From: Haematococcus lacustris
Taxonomy: Eukaryota > Chlorophyta > Chlorophyceae > Chlamydomonadales > Haematococcaceae
NCBI GenBank assembly: GCA_030144725.1
Contig: JASKMD010000003.1
Coordinates: 15,024,496 to 15,088,495, forward strand
Reading direction: 5' to 3'
DNA length: 64,000 nucleotides
The notes beneath the pieces were generated by a model, which had not been told where the DNA came from, ran no database searches, and saw only the letters and a list, made by a program, of their open reading frames with translations. Each line of letters opens with the position of its first letter. Position 1 is the stretch's first letter. Positions 20,000-36,053 of the stretch are shown piece by piece. The position numbers and the translations under genes are program-made.

Positions 20000-22739
20000 A
20001 TGACAATTGGCGGAGGCACCGCTCCAAAGGGCGTGCGACGTGTAAAAGCCCTACTCATTGACTTGGACGATACACTGTACCGCTGCCACCAAATCCCTGC
20101 AAGCTGCCGGTCAGCAATCGAAGGTGCGACCCGCATAGAAAAGCAACGCCCAGCTCGCAGTTGCTCGCGCTTATACCCCAGGCAGTCCAGAATCAAGTGG
20201 GGTGCGCTGCTGCACGGAGCATATCCGAGGAGCATCATATGCGGGACCCGTGCTAGTGCCACGTAGCTGCCAGGGGTGCAGTCATGGCATCAGCGTAGGC
20301 CCAGCACGCTCAACGCAGCGTGTGCCTGCTCCGCAGCCTACATCCACCAGCACCTGTCAGTGCCTTTGGACCAAGTGCCCCAGCTGACCAGCCAGCTGTA
20401 CTTCTCCCATGGCACCACCCTGGCTGGCCTGGTGGCGTCAGGCTACAAGATCGACTATGACCACTGGCACCGACTGGTGCACCACGAGGCCATTGACTAC
20501 TCCCTGCTCAAGCCTGACCCTGTCTTGCGCAATCTGCTGTGCAGGTGAGGGGTGAGGCGGCAGGGGGAGAGGGTGCGGGAAGCAGGGGCAGCAGGCAGCA
20601 GGGGCAGCAAGGTAGAGGCAGGGAGGAGCTCCCATGCCACACCCCAAGGCGACTTGGCTACAGGACATCTGGCAAAAAGCCAAAGCTCATCCTGGTATCC
20701 CTCTAGCCCCCTGCCATATCTGCCTTTCTCCTGCCTTTCTCCCGCCATTCTCCTGCCTTTCTCCTGCCTTTCTAGCAGCTCAGGCTGTTAGCTCTTTCAT
20801 GCCTTCTTCCATGATGTATATCTATATCCCTGTAACGTCTATCCAGAGCAGAGCCCAGCGCATCACCCATTGCAGTGTCTCCCTGTATGCCTGTTCGCCT
20901 GCTGACCTGTGTGACCTAGCTTTGTAATAGTGTGACCTGGACCTGTGACGGGTGTTACCTGCGCAGCATTGACATACCCAAATTCATCCTCACAAACGCT
21001 GACCGCAAGCACGCCCAGATCTGCCTGGACCGCCTTGGGCTCAGCGACTGCTTCAAGGTAGGTGGCGCCACCTAGCCTGCCTCGAGCCTCAGGCCTAGCT
21101 CAGCCCACTGACCTGCCCCTGGCGCTGCCCATGGCCTATTGGCAACAGTTCAGCCCATAGGAGCCCGTGGCAGGTGGGGTGCCTGAGCCTGGCCATAGGT
21201 CAAACCGCCGGCAGTAGGCTGGGCCAGGGGCTCCAGGGGCAGGGCCAGCAGCCGGCCACCCCACCATGGTAAGCCAGCTAGCACACCCCTCTCGATGTGC
21301 ATGGCCTCCATGTATGCATGGCAAGTCGCCCATGTGTGCATGGCCTCTTCATGTGTATGGCCTCCCCTCCACTCCACTGGCCAGCTGGTGCTGACACCCC
21401 CACCAATCATCACAGCTACTCCATGATGCGCCCAGCTCCCTGGAATCCGTCGCAAGCGTCAGCCATGCCTCGCCCTCCCCTGCCCCCCTGCTGCTACCTC
21501 CTTCCATGTGCAGGCCGTGTATGACTTTGAGTGGGTGATGGCGGCTGCAGAGCAGCAGCGCCTCATAGACCCTGGCCATGCGGTCTTGTGCAAGCCCTCC
21601 CCCCAGGTACCCCCCCTCACTGCTATCCCTCAACCCCTACTCCCCCATGCCTGCCCCCCTCACCCACAGCCCCCCACCCACCCACCCACCCACATCCACC
21701 CACCCAAGCCTAGTCCCCTCTCCTTGACCCTCACCTGCTGTCTGCAGCGCATGCTGTGTGCAGGCTGCTGTCCAGCGCTGCTGGCTGCTTGCCACCTCCA
21801 ATCATCATCATCATCATCATCCCCATTCTCACCCCACCACCATTCAGCCCTCCTGACCCTCCACTCCCCCTGAACCCCACCCAACACCGACACATCCACC
21901 ACTTCCCCAACACTCCCCCTCCACGCATACACCTCCAACACATCCAACACCGGCACATCACAACCGCACATCCACCTCCTCCCCACTCCAGACCCCCAAA
22001 CCCACCTCCCCCCACCCCCCCCAGCCTTGTGCCCTGCTGACCCTCCCCCCTCCCTGTGCTGTGCAGGTGTATCACCTTGTCCTGGCCGCCATGCACTGCA
22101 CTGCCCAAGAGGTCATCTTCTTTGACGACAGCGTGCGCAACGTAGCCGCAGCCCACTCCCTGGGCATGACCACCGTGTTGGTGAGCAGCAGCGGCTGCCA
22201 GGACATGGTCTCTGCACCACACAGGACACAGTCCCTGCACCAGGACGTGTTGGATGGTGGCGGCAGCCAGGGAAAGGGCACTGCTGGCGGGCGGGCGGGC
22301 ATCATAAGATGAGGGTGACATGGGGTGTGTCCTCTCGCCGCCCTCCCACCACAACCCTCACCCTTGCTGATGCCAGCACACCAATCCCACCCCTCGACTC
22401 TTACCCTGCGGTCGAGCAAATGTCAGGATGCGTTTGCTCTCCCTTTCTCCTTCCTTCCACATGGTGCCTCTCCCCTTTGTTCCCTTTTGTGTTTCTTTTC
22501 TTCCTTCCCCTTTGTGTGTTTTTGCCTGTAATGTTTTAGCAAACAAAGCAAAACAGAGTGGTTAGCGTGTGGCCTGGCTGCAGGTGGGTCAGGCAGAGCC
22601 GGTGCCAGGGTCAGACATGTGCCTGTTGGACATGCACCAGCTGCCCTCCCTGCTGCCGGAGCTTGTGGACCAGCCTGGCCTGGTGCATGCGGGGCACAAC
22701 GGGGAGCTGCTGGAGCTGGTGGAGCCGCTGCAGGCCTGA
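20000..22739 (+). CDS. HAD-superfamily pyrimidine 5'-nucleotidase-like phosphatase, 6 exons
   Basis: This is a haloacid-dehalogenase-type phosphohydrolase of the pyrimidine 5'-nucleotidase (SDT1/SSM1-like) group, expected to dephosphorylate nucleoside monophosphates or related metabolites. Exons are 20000-20123, 20337-20544, 20967-21057, 21514-21606, 22067-22180 and 22584-22739. All GT-AG introns keep phase, giving 261 residues, a normal length. Motif I is DLDDTLY with nucleophile Asp21 and Asp23. Motif II is ILTNAD (Thr120). The motif III lysine is Lys168 in LCKPSPQ. Motif IV is FFDDS (Asp192-Asp193). The helical cap carries YFSHGTTLAGLVASGYKIDY, typical of the plant and yeast homologues. 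No targeting peptide is obvious. A TATA box precedes it. The copy at 36670-39442 encodes the same protein. Confidence 0.92.
20718..20775 (+). repeat. 11-bp tandem repeat in HAD intron 2
   Basis: Units of TTTCTCCTGCC are repeated here. The duplicated copy (37388-37478) has three more units, exactly the 33-bp offset change between the two blocks. Confidence 0.85.
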
Positions 22740-22805
22740 CCCGGCTGCTGCGCAGGTGGCTGCAGGGCCTGGCTGCAGGCTGAGGCTGTTGCGCTGTGTA
22801 CTAAT

Positions 22806-22935
22806 AGGCTGTTGGGAGCATGTGGAGGATGTGGTGTGGTGTGGTAGGGCTTCGGCTCACTCCTTGGCCAGATCGCTCCATTCGCGCTGTGCCAGTATCA
22901 GTGCTGCTGTCACGGATTTGGGGAGAGAGCAGTGA
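22806..22935 (+). repeat. Dispersed repeat E, copy 1, with three GTGGT units
   Basis: It runs from GGCTGTTGGGAGC through a short GTGGT run to CCAGATCGCTCCAT. A related element lies at 39509-39638 (the duplicate) and another at 51250-51830, where the GTGGT run has expanded to about 95 units. Confidence 0.8.
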
Positions 22936-22939
22936 GCGC

Positions 22940-25210
22940 CTCAGCACATACAGGAGGTCACTAAGGTGCTGCTTGTTCTATAGCGACACATGCTCGGTTG
23001 CTGGGCTGGGTGATGGGAGGGGGGCGGCGTGGGGAGCTGTGCGGTAGGAGTCCACAGCTTGTGAGTGACCTTGCGAGTGACCACACCATATTAGCTGCGG
23101 TTGAAGAGTGTCCTGACTGTCGTGATTGCTTGCACATGGGTTGAGAAACCATGCTTTGTCTTGAGACACCATGTACACAAGACAGTCATGTCTGAACGTT
23201 CTGCCCGGTGCTAGGTGATACAGTACCAGTGTTATTGTTGCGTGCATGTTCCTTGACGGATTGCGGTTTACTGACAGATTAACTGACATATGGCTGCGTT
23301 TGACGCCGCGTCGACATGATTTCAATCGTCAGCCGGGTGTGACTGGTTGCGGGCGGCGTGCACACGACAAGCACGATTGGCAACTCCAGGGCCTCAGTTG
23401 CCGTCAGTGAGCAACCTACGCCATCGGCCCCGCAAACCTTTGCCGGGCTCAGTCGTGCCAGGGCTCCCATGCTCATGCCACACAGATCGGCTCGGCGGAA
23501 GTAACCACTAGCACCAATGAGTTGTATCAGCGGTCTGATTACTCAGCGGTCTGACAAGCACTACTGCCGCGCCCAGCATCAGTACAGAGGGGCGTGTAAG
23601 GTGCTGTGATTGACTTTACAACTGGGTGCAGGCCCAGAAGCAGAGGAGTCCAAAGCCCCAATAACGCAACTGTTGACGGCAGCAACACCACAACCAGATG
23701 TATGACAAGGGCTGCTGCCATGGCAACGCTGGTCTTGTTTTCTAACCTTGCGTGGTCCCCTCACTGTGAAATAATCTTGTGAGGATGTGGTGCTGCAGGC
23801 AGTGCTCTCAAGGCCAGTGCCCATTGCCCATGTAGGCATCGAGCTACTGCTGGTGCTGCTGACCAAACAAAGCAGTGGTGGTCAGCCAGCTTCAACACCC
23901 GCCCCGTGCCCAGTGATCCATTGCCTGGGCTGACACAGGGCAGCCATCACACCACAGAGGCGCCCCACCCCTCCCCACCCGCCGCCTGGGTCCCTCCCAC
24001 CACTATGCCTGGACCTGGAAGGACAAGAAGCCCGGCCCTGCTGCTGCTGCCCTGCTGCTGCTGCCCTGCTTGAAAGATTTACCATCGGCCGTCAGGCTGC
24101 TAAGCCACCATCCCTCTGTAGGTTCATGGGCTGGACCTTGAGCGAGGCACTGACAGCAGCACTTCAGATCTGTTGTAGAGTGTCCCAAAGCAGCCCAGAC
24201 AGGCAGCCCTGGCAGCCAGCCCAGCCAGCCAGCCAGCCAGCCCAGCCAGCTTGGTATTTGAGGGCAAGCAAGGCAGCCCAGTGGGTCTCAAGGTGTGCTG
24301 CCAACACCCCCTGCTGCTGTGGAGTGCATGACTCAGTGGCAGGGCCCAGGTAAACACACCCAAAGCAGCCCAGCCTGCCTGCCAGCCCCGCCCCGCCAGT
24401 GACGGAGGGCTTGTTGGCTTGTGGCCATGCTCGTCTGGCTGGCTTGCGAGGGAGGTGGGAGTGCATGGCCCAGCGACAGAGCAGGGCTGGCTGAGCAGAG
24501 CCCCACAATAGCTCCTTAACTGTCACTGTCAAGGCTGGTGCCACTTGAGTGCCCAGCCTGGGTCTTGAAGTGCGGTAGGCTAGAGCTGGGTGCGCGGGGT
24601 GAGAAGGGGGTTGTTCAGGATAGGGCACGGGCTGGCTGGCTGTCTGGCTGGCTGGGTGTGGGTGTGGGTGGGTATGGCTGCTACTGCTGCTGCTGGGCTG
24701 CTGCTGTCAGGCTGGTGTGCCACCCAACACCCCTGGTTGTAGGTTGCCTCTGCCAACTCCCCCTTCGGCGAAGTGAGGGCCAGGAGGGCTGTGCAGTCTG
24801 GCTGAGGTCTGGCGCATGGAGTGAGGGGTGCAGAGGCGGAGCGCAGTGGAACAGCGCCAGAGCAGCCCAGTCAGCTGCAGCTTGCCGAGTGTGGTTATGT
24901 AAGGCTGACTGGGCTGCTGCTGGCCCTGGCTGTACTTGGCTGGGCGGGGTCAGCCAGCAGCAGTAGCAGCAGCAGCCAGGCTGGGTGCAGGTGCTGAGCC
25001 ATGTCCAGCTGTGCTGGAAGAGGAGGGGGAGGAGGGGGTAGCCGGGTCAACCTACCCAGCAGCCACACCAGGCTGAGGATGTAGCCGGGTCAACCTACCC
25101 AGCAGCCACACCTGGCTCGGGATGTAAGTCCGTCATAGCAACGGTGCGAGTCCATCATCATTGACAAGGGGTGATTGGAATTGGACTTCGCTTGGCTTGG
25201 CTGGTCTGGT
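22940..25210. other. Intergenic region between HAD and TBC genes
   Basis: No gene is recognised on either strand. It contains repeat R copy 2 (23661-23900), CTG-rich stretches near 24040, CCAGCCAG-type runs near 24220 and a ~46-bp tandem pair (25037-25128, TAGCCGGGTCAACCTACCCA core). The TBC polyadenylation region should lie near 25100-25210 on the minus strand. Confidence 0.45.
23661..23900 (+). repeat. Dispersed repeat R, copy 2
   Basis: This is the direct-orientation relative of 15411-15660. The two copies share the 5' ATAACNCAACTGTTGACGGC and 3' CAGCCAGCTTCAACACCC ends and differ by substitutions and small indels. Confidence 0.85.
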
Positions 25211-28237
<3,027 letters not shown>

Positions 28238-29308
28238 CTGAACGGGGTGGCAAGGCCAGGCAGCCGGGGCACATAGACCTTCATGGCACGTCAGAGACCC
28301 ACGCACCCTAATAGATAGCCTGGCCTGACCCACAAGACACCCAGGCTGGGGGGTCAGGCTGTGTGCCAGGCTGTGTTTGCCCAGTGTTTGCCGTCCCTGC
28401 CTATGTAGGAGCAGCCCGGCCCAGGGTCAAAAGCATGCCTTGGGCTTACGTCAAGGCTAGTAGGAGCTGGGACCCTACACCTTGTCGTATGCTGCCTTCC
28501 ACCCTGTCCCTTCCTTCTCACTGTAGGTCTGCCATCCCTCCCCCTGCACACCCAGACGCCCTGACCACGCTTGCTTTACAGGTTGCCTGTGTAGGCCACG
28601 GTGCACACCCTGGAAGCTATGGTCCACTATCTACTATACAGCTATAGGCGCTCAATGCACAACGCGGCTGTGTAGGTCACGGTCCATACCTACTACGAAG
28701 TGACCCACCTCCTGTCATCATGACCCACATGACCCGAGTTGTGTGGGCCCAAACAAGATACCAGCTCAGGGTCATGGCACCCTACCAACACCACCACTGG
28801 CACCACTGGCATCACAACCAGCCACTGCTGCCAATCAATCCCCTGACACCGCAGCCGGAGCGACGCAGCTAGAGCAGTCGGTGACAGCCGCAGCACAGCT
28901 CGACGAGCTGCTGGCTCTTGGAAGGGCAACCAGCCAGCTGTCAGGCATTGCATTTTCTGCCTTCTCTGCCTAAGCATCAAGCAGCTGGGCAAGATGCTGA
29001 AGAGCGCAGCACGATAGCCTTAGGAAACAACGCAGCAGGCAGCCGCAAGGCAAGACTGCAGTGGGAGATTGCCAAGCGCTACGACAACAAAAAGCAAGGT
29101 GGCAAAAGGTGGCAAGAAGCAGCGACGTCGAAGGCTGGTCAAGTGCAAGGCAGCCTTTTAGGATGCGACAGGCAGCAGCTCACAAGGCAGCGGCCCTCCC
29201 GCTGGCGACGTCTGCTGCGACTGCTACTGAGATTGTCCACCGTCATTGTGGAGGGTCCCCCTTTGGCCGAGGCGTAGCAGGGCATGCCGTGGATGCTCTC
29301 TCCCCATA

Positions 29309-30391
29309 TGGCAGCCTGTTGGCAGCGCTGGCTTAGGCTGACAAGCTGTGGTTTTGTACGCCAGCCTGTTGGCAGCGCTGGCTTAGGCTGACAAGCTGTG
29401 GTTTTGTACGCCAGCCTGTTGGCAGCGCTGGCTTAGGCTGACAAGCTGTGGTTTTGTACGCCAGCCTGTTGGCAGCGCTGGCTTAGGCTGACAAGCTGTG
29501 GATTTGTACGCCAGCCTGGTGGCAGCGCTGGCTTAGGCTGACAAGCTGTGGTTTTGTACGCCAGCCTGTTGGCAGCGCTGGCTTAGGCTGACAAGCTGTG
29601 GATTTGTACGCCAGCCTGGTGGCAGCGCTGGCTTAGGCTGACAAGCTGTGGTTTTGTACGCCAGCCTGTTGGCAGCGCTGGCTTAGGCTGACAAGCTGTG
29701 GTTTTGTACGCCAGCCTGTTGGCAGCGCTGGCTTAGGCTGACAAGCTGTGGATTTGTACGCCAGCCTGGTGGCAGCGCTGGCTTAGGCTGACAAGCTGTG
29801 GTTTTGTACGCCAGCCTGTTGGCAGCGCTGGCTTAGGCTGACAAGCTGTGGATTTGTACGCCAGCCTGGTGGCAGCGCTGGCTTAGGCTGACAAGCTGTG
29901 GTTTTGTACGCCAGCCTGTTGGCAGCGCTGGCTTAGGCTGACAAGCTGTGGATTTGTACGCCAGCCTGTTGGCAGCGCTGGCTTAGGCTGACAAGCTGTG
30001 GTTTTGTACGCCAGCCTGTTGGCAGCGCTGGCTTAGGCTGACAAGCTGTGGATTTGTACGCCAGCCTGGTGGCAGCGCTGGCTTAGGCTGACAAGCTGTG
30101 GTTTTGTAGGCCAGCCTGTTGGCAGCGCTGGCTTAGGCTGACAAGCTGTGGTTTTGTACGCCAGCCTGTTGGCAGCGCTGGCTTAGGCTGACAAGCTGTG
30201 GATTTGTACGCCAGCCTGGTGGCAGCGCTGGCTTAGGCTGACAAGCTGTGGTTTTGTAGGCCAGCCTGTTGGCAGCGCTGGCTTAGGCTGACAAGCTGTG
30301 GTTTTGTACGCCAGCCTGTTGGCAGCGCTGGCTTAGGCTGACAAGCTGTGGATTTGTACGCCAGCCTGGTGGCAGCGCTGGCTTAGGCTGA
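29309..30391. repeat. 50-bp satellite array, first copy, about 21 units up to the gap
   Basis: The unit contains GGCAGCGCTGGCTTAGGCTG, then ACAAGCTGTGG, then (T/A)TTTGTACGCCAGCCTG. Two linked variant types alternate: units with GTTTTG are usually followed by CTGTT, and units with GATTTG by CTGGT. The order of variants over the first 19 units is the same as in the second copy. There are no unique spacers, so it is not CRISPR-like. It lies in the large intron of the TBC gene. Confidence 0.97.
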
Positions 30392-30891
30392 NNNNNNNNN
30401 NNNNNNNNNNNNNNNNNNNNNNNNNNNNNNNNNNNNNNNNNNNNNNNNNNNNNNNNNNNNNNNNNNNNNNNNNNNNNNNNNNNNNNNNNNNNNNNNNNNN
30501 NNNNNNNNNNNNNNNNNNNNNNNNNNNNNNNNNNNNNNNNNNNNNNNNNNNNNNNNNNNNNNNNNNNNNNNNNNNNNNNNNNNNNNNNNNNNNNNNNNNN
30601 NNNNNNNNNNNNNNNNNNNNNNNNNNNNNNNNNNNNNNNNNNNNNNNNNNNNNNNNNNNNNNNNNNNNNNNNNNNNNNNNNNNNNNNNNNNNNNNNNNNN
30701 NNNNNNNNNNNNNNNNNNNNNNNNNNNNNNNNNNNNNNNNNNNNNNNNNNNNNNNNNNNNNNNNNNNNNNNNNNNNNNNNNNNNNNNNNNNNNNNNNNNN
30801 NNNNNNNNNNNNNNNNNNNNNNNNNNNNNNNNNNNNNNNNNNNNNNNNNNNNNNNNNNNNNNNNNNNNNNNNNNNNNNNNNNNNNNNNNNN
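30392..30891. other. Assembly gap (500 N)
   Basis: This is a run of exactly 500 N between the satellite of the first block and sirtuin intron 6 of the second block. The round number points to a scaffolding placeholder of unknown true size. Confidence 0.99.
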
Positions 30892-31968
30892 GAGGGACTT
30901 GGTTGTAGGCAAAGGAGAGGAGGAGCAGGAGGTTGCGTGGTATGGCTGCCTGTGCCCGGTGCAGTGTCCATTGAAGTGTTACTCCACTGCTGGTTGCCGC
31001 ATGCAGCCCTGCTCCCTGATGGCTGCCCTGTGCAGCCGGGGCCGCAGCTGGTGCCAGTACGACGCCCAGATGGGGATGTGGAGCTGCAGGACGCTGGTGC
31101 AGCCTTCCAGGTTTTGCTGCGTTGCTGAAGCCACCTCTCCAGCGCTTGCTGCAGTGCATGGCTAATCCAACTAAAACCCTAACCCCAACCTAACCCATCT
31201 CTAAACATATACCTAACTCAAGTATAGTCTTAACCCCAACTATGACCCTATCCCTAACCCATGGCTGCACCCAGTGTGTCTCATGTCACGTCATGCAGGT
31301 GCCGGGGTGTGAACAGTGTGGCGGCCTTCTAAAGCCGGATGTGGTCTTCTTCGGGGACGCCATTCCAAAGGTCAGGAAGGCTGCCGTGGGTTGCTACACT
31401 TTGGCGTCCCCCACCTCAACCCGGCCTGGCTCACCCCACCCCACCCCATTCTGCTTTCTGTGTTGTCAATTCAGGTTGCAGAGCCTCACCCTGACACTCT
31501 ATTTGCAGGACCGTACCCAGCGCTCCCTGCAGCTGGCCTCAGAGGCGGACCTGCTGCTCATTGTCGGTAGCTCCGTCATGGTCAGTCCCTTAGCTCTCTT
31601 CCCTGGCCGCCGCACTGTGTGTCAGGGCCAGGGCAATTAGTACCAAGCACAGGGCTAGCGTCGTGTACGTTCAGTAGGCCAGGGCAAGGGGGGCTCCTGG
31701 AGAGAACACAGAGGGTTAGTACAAAGGAGTACAAGGGGGAGGAAGGGTGGTGACAGTGTGAGGAGTGAGGAAGCTGCTCTGGCCGCAGGTGTATTCCGCA
31801 TATCGACTTGCCGATGCGACCAGCAAGGCGCGCGGCAAGGTGGGCATTGTGAACGTGGGCCCCACCCGGGCGGACGGCCTGGCCCACTGGAAGGCGGAGG
31901 CGCTGGCGGGCGAGACCATGATGCGCCTCGCCGCGCACCCCCGCCTGCTGCTGCCGCGACCTGTGTGA
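30892..31968 (+). CDS. SIRT4-like sirtuin, last four exons only (second copy)
   Basis: Exons 31036-31110, 31299-31370, 31509-31580 and 31789-31968 repeat exons 7-10 of the complete gene and encode the same [15 protein letters not shown] and [10 protein letters not shown] motifs to the same TGA. The NAD-binding N-terminal half ([15 protein letters not shown]) is missing, because the sequence begins at the gap inside intron 6. Substitutions against the first copy lie mostly in introns. As drawn, it cannot encode an enzyme. Confidence 0.85.
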
Positions 31969-32063
31969 CATATCCGTGCGATGAGCCCGTGTGCACTAGC
32001 CCAGCCGGCTAGGGCGGAGCTCGCCCAGCCTAATGCGCCGTCGCAGCTGGTGTGTGTACCTTA

Positions 32064-32313
32064 ATAACTCAACTGTTGACGGCAGCAACACCACAACCAG
32101 ATGTATGACAAGGGAGGCTGCCATGGCAACGCTGGTCTTGCATTCTAACCTCGAGTGGTCCCTCAACGTGAAAGACTACTGTGAGGATGTGGTGTTGCAG
32201 GCAGTGCTCTCAAGGCCAGTGCCATTGTCCCTGTAGGCATTGAGCTACTGCTGGTGCAGCTAACCCTAACCCAAACCCTACAAAGCAGTGGTGGTCAGCC
32301 AGCTTCAACACCC
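32064..32313 (+). repeat. Dispersed repeat R, duplicate of copy 1
   Basis: This is the same as 15411-15660, carried in the second block 3' of the truncated sirtuin. Confidence 0.85.
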
Positions 32314-32792
32314 GTCGAGCCCTGCTGCTGCCCGGCCCTGCTGCTGCTGCACTGCTGCTGCTGCAGCACTGCTGCCGCTGCTGCACAATTCCTTGTTGAA
32401 TGAGTTTTGTTGGCGCTGGTGTGTGTACCTCAACGCAAGACCGTACTCAGGGCGCAACCTGTGGGAGGTCCTCAATTTCTGGCATTCAGCGAGACCCTGA
32501 TGTAATCAGCCATTCTGGAATAGGAAAGAATGAGTTGCTGTGAACTACAGTGAGTGCGAACCATTTTGTGACCTCAAGGAACGACTACTTCCTGTCCTAA
32601 ATTGCGGTACAGCAAAAACTAGCTCGACCCCTTAGCCTGAACCCCCTTTCTTTGAGCCTGAACCCTTACTTTGAGAGTGCAATAATGGATATATTGTAAT
32701 GGATACCATTTTCACCCCAATCGAATGGATGGCGACCTGATGCGCCTTCCAGCACGGCCTCTCCGTCTGGATGGTGTTGCTGAACCCCTGTG

Positions 32793-34062
32793 ATGCCGCC
32801 GAAAAGGAAACGCAAGCGCCCCGTCACCCCCGCACAGGGTGCAGCCGGTAAGCCACTAAGCTATTAAGCTCAACGAAAGGCTAGGCCCCTCTAACAACGC
32901 GACGCAGTGTGCACCACGCGGCATTGCGACTCCATGTAATGCAGGTCCCAGTGGCAGTGGGCAGCAAGAGGATGAGGGGCAGGCACAGGGTGAGCAGGAG
33001 GTGATTGCAGAGCGGCGCCAGGTTATCAAGGCGGCCTTTCGTGCCCTTGTGGAGGCAGCGCTGCCAGACCTCAGCCCAGCCCAAGTCGATGCAGTGGTGG
33101 CACAGGTCAACCAGCGCATGACCAGCGGCAGCATGCAGTGTTGCCTGGCATCGGTCATGTCGCTGACCATGCTGCTGCAGTCATTCCTTGGCCAGCCTAC
33201 TCCAGGCTTCCCTGCAGCAGGTCCAGCCCCATGCCCCCCTCCCCCACCTGACCCAGCCTGCCCTCCCTACGCTCACCCCCGCCTCCCCACACGCCGCTCA
33301 CCCCGCAGTGCAGCCCCCCCAGCCCAGCTGACCCCCCCAGTTCAGCTGGACATCGAGGACCCCCACCTGCTGCCACAGATCAAGGCTGCCATGGACCTGC
33401 TCACCAACGCAAGTGTGCAGGAACACATGATGCGTGGCCCCCACCACCGCGGCGTCAGGTTGCTGCCCGGTGAGGTGGCCATGTTTGAGCAGCCCAGCAG
33501 TGCATGGCCAGTTGCCAAGCTCCAGCAGCTGGACCAGGTGCATTTGCAAGGCGACATCAACTCCCTAAATGCCAACGCCACCAAAATCATCACAAGCATC
33601 ACAGAGTACTACCGTCACCCGCAGCGCTTCATCAGCTGGTGGGCCAAGGCAGTCGGGGTGGTGGGGGGGCGGTTCAGCAAGGAGGCACAAAAGCACTTCC
33701 CCAAACTGGTGCTAGGTAGGCTTGACTACAGCCAGCCAGACCGGGAGCACAGGTGGCGTTTGCCACCCAATAGTGTGTTACGGCAGGATGGGTGGCGGGA
33801 CGAGGTCGTCTGGCACAGGGGGCTGCTGGGGCTGCCGGCAGAGTGGGAGGCGGGAGTGGAAGGGGGGTCGATAGGGAAGGGGGGTGCAGGCTGGTTGCCC
33901 ATAGAGAACAGGGTGCGGTACGTCCTGTTTCTGAACCGCAGCCTAGAGGCCTGGTTTGATGAGGTGCCCAGTGGTCATGGGGGTTGGCCCCCAGAACGTG
34001 CCACCGGAGTGGGGTTTGCAGTCATCAAGGGTGCGACCGAGGATGCTACAACACGTTTGTAG
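32793..34062 (+). CDS. NLS-bearing half-gene (duplicate)
   Basis: Exons 32793-32847 and 32945-34062 encode the same 390-residue protein as 16140-17409, including the PPKRKRKRP signal. No amino-acid difference was seen. It is again followed by an inverted Fanzor C-terminal half. Confidence 0.6.
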
Positions 34063-34841
34063 TAGCTGAGTGAGATTATCCACAGGCCGACATGTTGTTC
34101 CTTGTTGAATGAGTTTTGTTTGCCTGAATTGCGGTACAGGTTGGTGTCAGGTTGGTGTCAGGTTGCGGTACAGGTTGGTGTCAGGTTGCGGTACAGGTTG
34201 GTGTCACACGCCACCCTAAGAACCCTAGAACCCATGACTTTGCTGCTTTTGTTGCAACCCGTTGTTGCGCAATGACGCGCCGGCTCACGCGGCTGCCGTG
34301 ATGACAGGCACCTCGACCAGCCATCGCGCAGGTGACGCGCGGCACCCACCAGCCAGCTACTTACGCCACCTCGCGTCACCTCACCACTTGCAGATGCGTG
34401 TCGCCTCTTGGGAAATGTGGGAGCCCAGCATGTCAGCCTGGCTACCAAGGAGTGTGCTTGATGCCACCAGGGGCCAGCCCAGACTAGGGTTCTCACTTGC
34501 CACTGGCCCCCAGGCCCTTCCCCCACCCCTCACCCAGCAGAAGTGGGCTTGGGCGGCATATAGGCTGGCTGCGACGGGGCCCACATTGGCGTGTTGGAGG
34601 ACCACAGCTTGCAGAAGTGAATACCACCATGGTGGTGGCAGCCTTCTTCTCGTATGTACGCCGATGATCCTGAGAGTCAGAGGCTGATTGCGGCGCTACG
34701 ACGGCTTCAGGAGCCAGGTCCGGCGGTATGTCTAGGTTTGTCTAGTGGCCGGGGCCCAGCAGGTGAGTGCGGGGTGACTTCAAACGGACGGTGTGCGGCC
34801 AGGGACTGGGCTGCAGTGACCTGGTCCCTGGCAACTGCCGG

Positions 34842-36053
34842 CAGCCCCCTTGTCCCTCACTAGGGCCTCCACTTGAGTTGGACCACTAGGGACCACTAGT
34901 GGCTACTGGCGGGGATACTAGGGACCACTAGTGGGCAATAGTCGCCTGACTCCAATGGTGTTGATTGGCTGTGTGGAGTACACCCAGGGCGTGACAAGAC
35001 ATGCGCTAATGTAAGCTGATAACAGCTCAAGAAGGGGGCACACAGTACTGTGCCACAGCAGGCTGCTGCTGCTCCTGGGCCTTGGGTGGCTTGTCTCGCA
35101 CCTGCTTGTAGCCTAGGCCAGGGTACTCTTTGCCCTTGGCTGGTAGAGCTGCCTGGTCTGGCCAGTAGCACAGCTCCAATGGGTGCCAGCTGCTCACCCC
35201 ATTGCGCTGCATGTTCAGCGCTGCATTGCAGTCCCTGTCCAGCCACCTGCGTGGCTGTGGTGCTGGCTTGGCTTTGGCAGCCTTGCCCTGGGCCTTGCCT
35301 TTGCCCTCAGTGGGCTGGGTGGGCTCAGCTGCCTGCTCAGCCTTGATGCGCTTGCTGCACTTGGCTGGCGGGGGAGTGCTGGGCCCTGGCTCTGAGGCTG
35401 CTGTCGGTGTGGCCTCCTGGCTGCTGCGTGGGGCCTGTGGGGGCTTGCGGGGGGCCACTACTGGGCACCACATCAGGCCCCGCACTGGCTGGTCACGCGG
35501 CCGGCTCCATGCTGGGCGCAGCAGGCGCAGGTCCACCTGCCTTGCTGGGGGCTTCCAGCCTGTAGGCCTGGTGGGCTGCTCATGGTCCAGCACCTCCTCA
35601 CATGGCTGCTTGCCATTCACTGCTAAGCTGACCCTGGTGGTGCGGTGCTCATCTACAAGCACCACCCTGCCCCGCCGTTGGCCTGCGCCCTTGGGCCGGC
35701 ACACCACCTTGCAGCAAGCACGCAGCACCCCACCCACCCACCCCCAGTGCCAATGCCAGCTGCGCCAAAGAAGACCACCAGCTGCTTGGCATGCCCATGG
35801 CCCTCCATGGACACCTCCGCCATGTCCTTTTCCAACTGCAGCCATGCACACAAGGCACACACCACCTCCCAGTCCCTTACCCTCCCTCCCATGGACACCT
35901 CCCACCACCTCTCAGTCCCTTACCCTCCCTCCCACCCACCCACCAGACCGGTCCTGGGCTCCGTACAGCCTCAGCCGCTGCCGTGCTCACTTGAGGTCCA
36001 GGTTCACCTCCCACACCGCATCCAGGTGGCCAGGGTGACAGTGATGTGCTTCA
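34842..36053 (-). pseudogene. Fanzor-like nuclease C-terminal half (duplicate of F2)
   Basis: This is identical in structure to 18189-19400 and shares all of its lesions: the TGA in the 5' exon, the one-base deletion, the RuvC-II frameshift and the lost stop with read-through to 35027. RuvC-III (DRDCNAALNMQRNG) is intact. Shared lesions show that they predate the duplication or that the two blocks are the same locus. Confidence 0.75.

Noticed and set aside
29309..30391. CRISPR-like repeat array
   Set aside because: Units are directly adjacent with no unique spacers, in a eukaryotic intron. It is a satellite.
30283..31159. Frames running through the 500-N gap (also 58558-59812)
   Set aside because: The coding content of unknown bases cannot be read.
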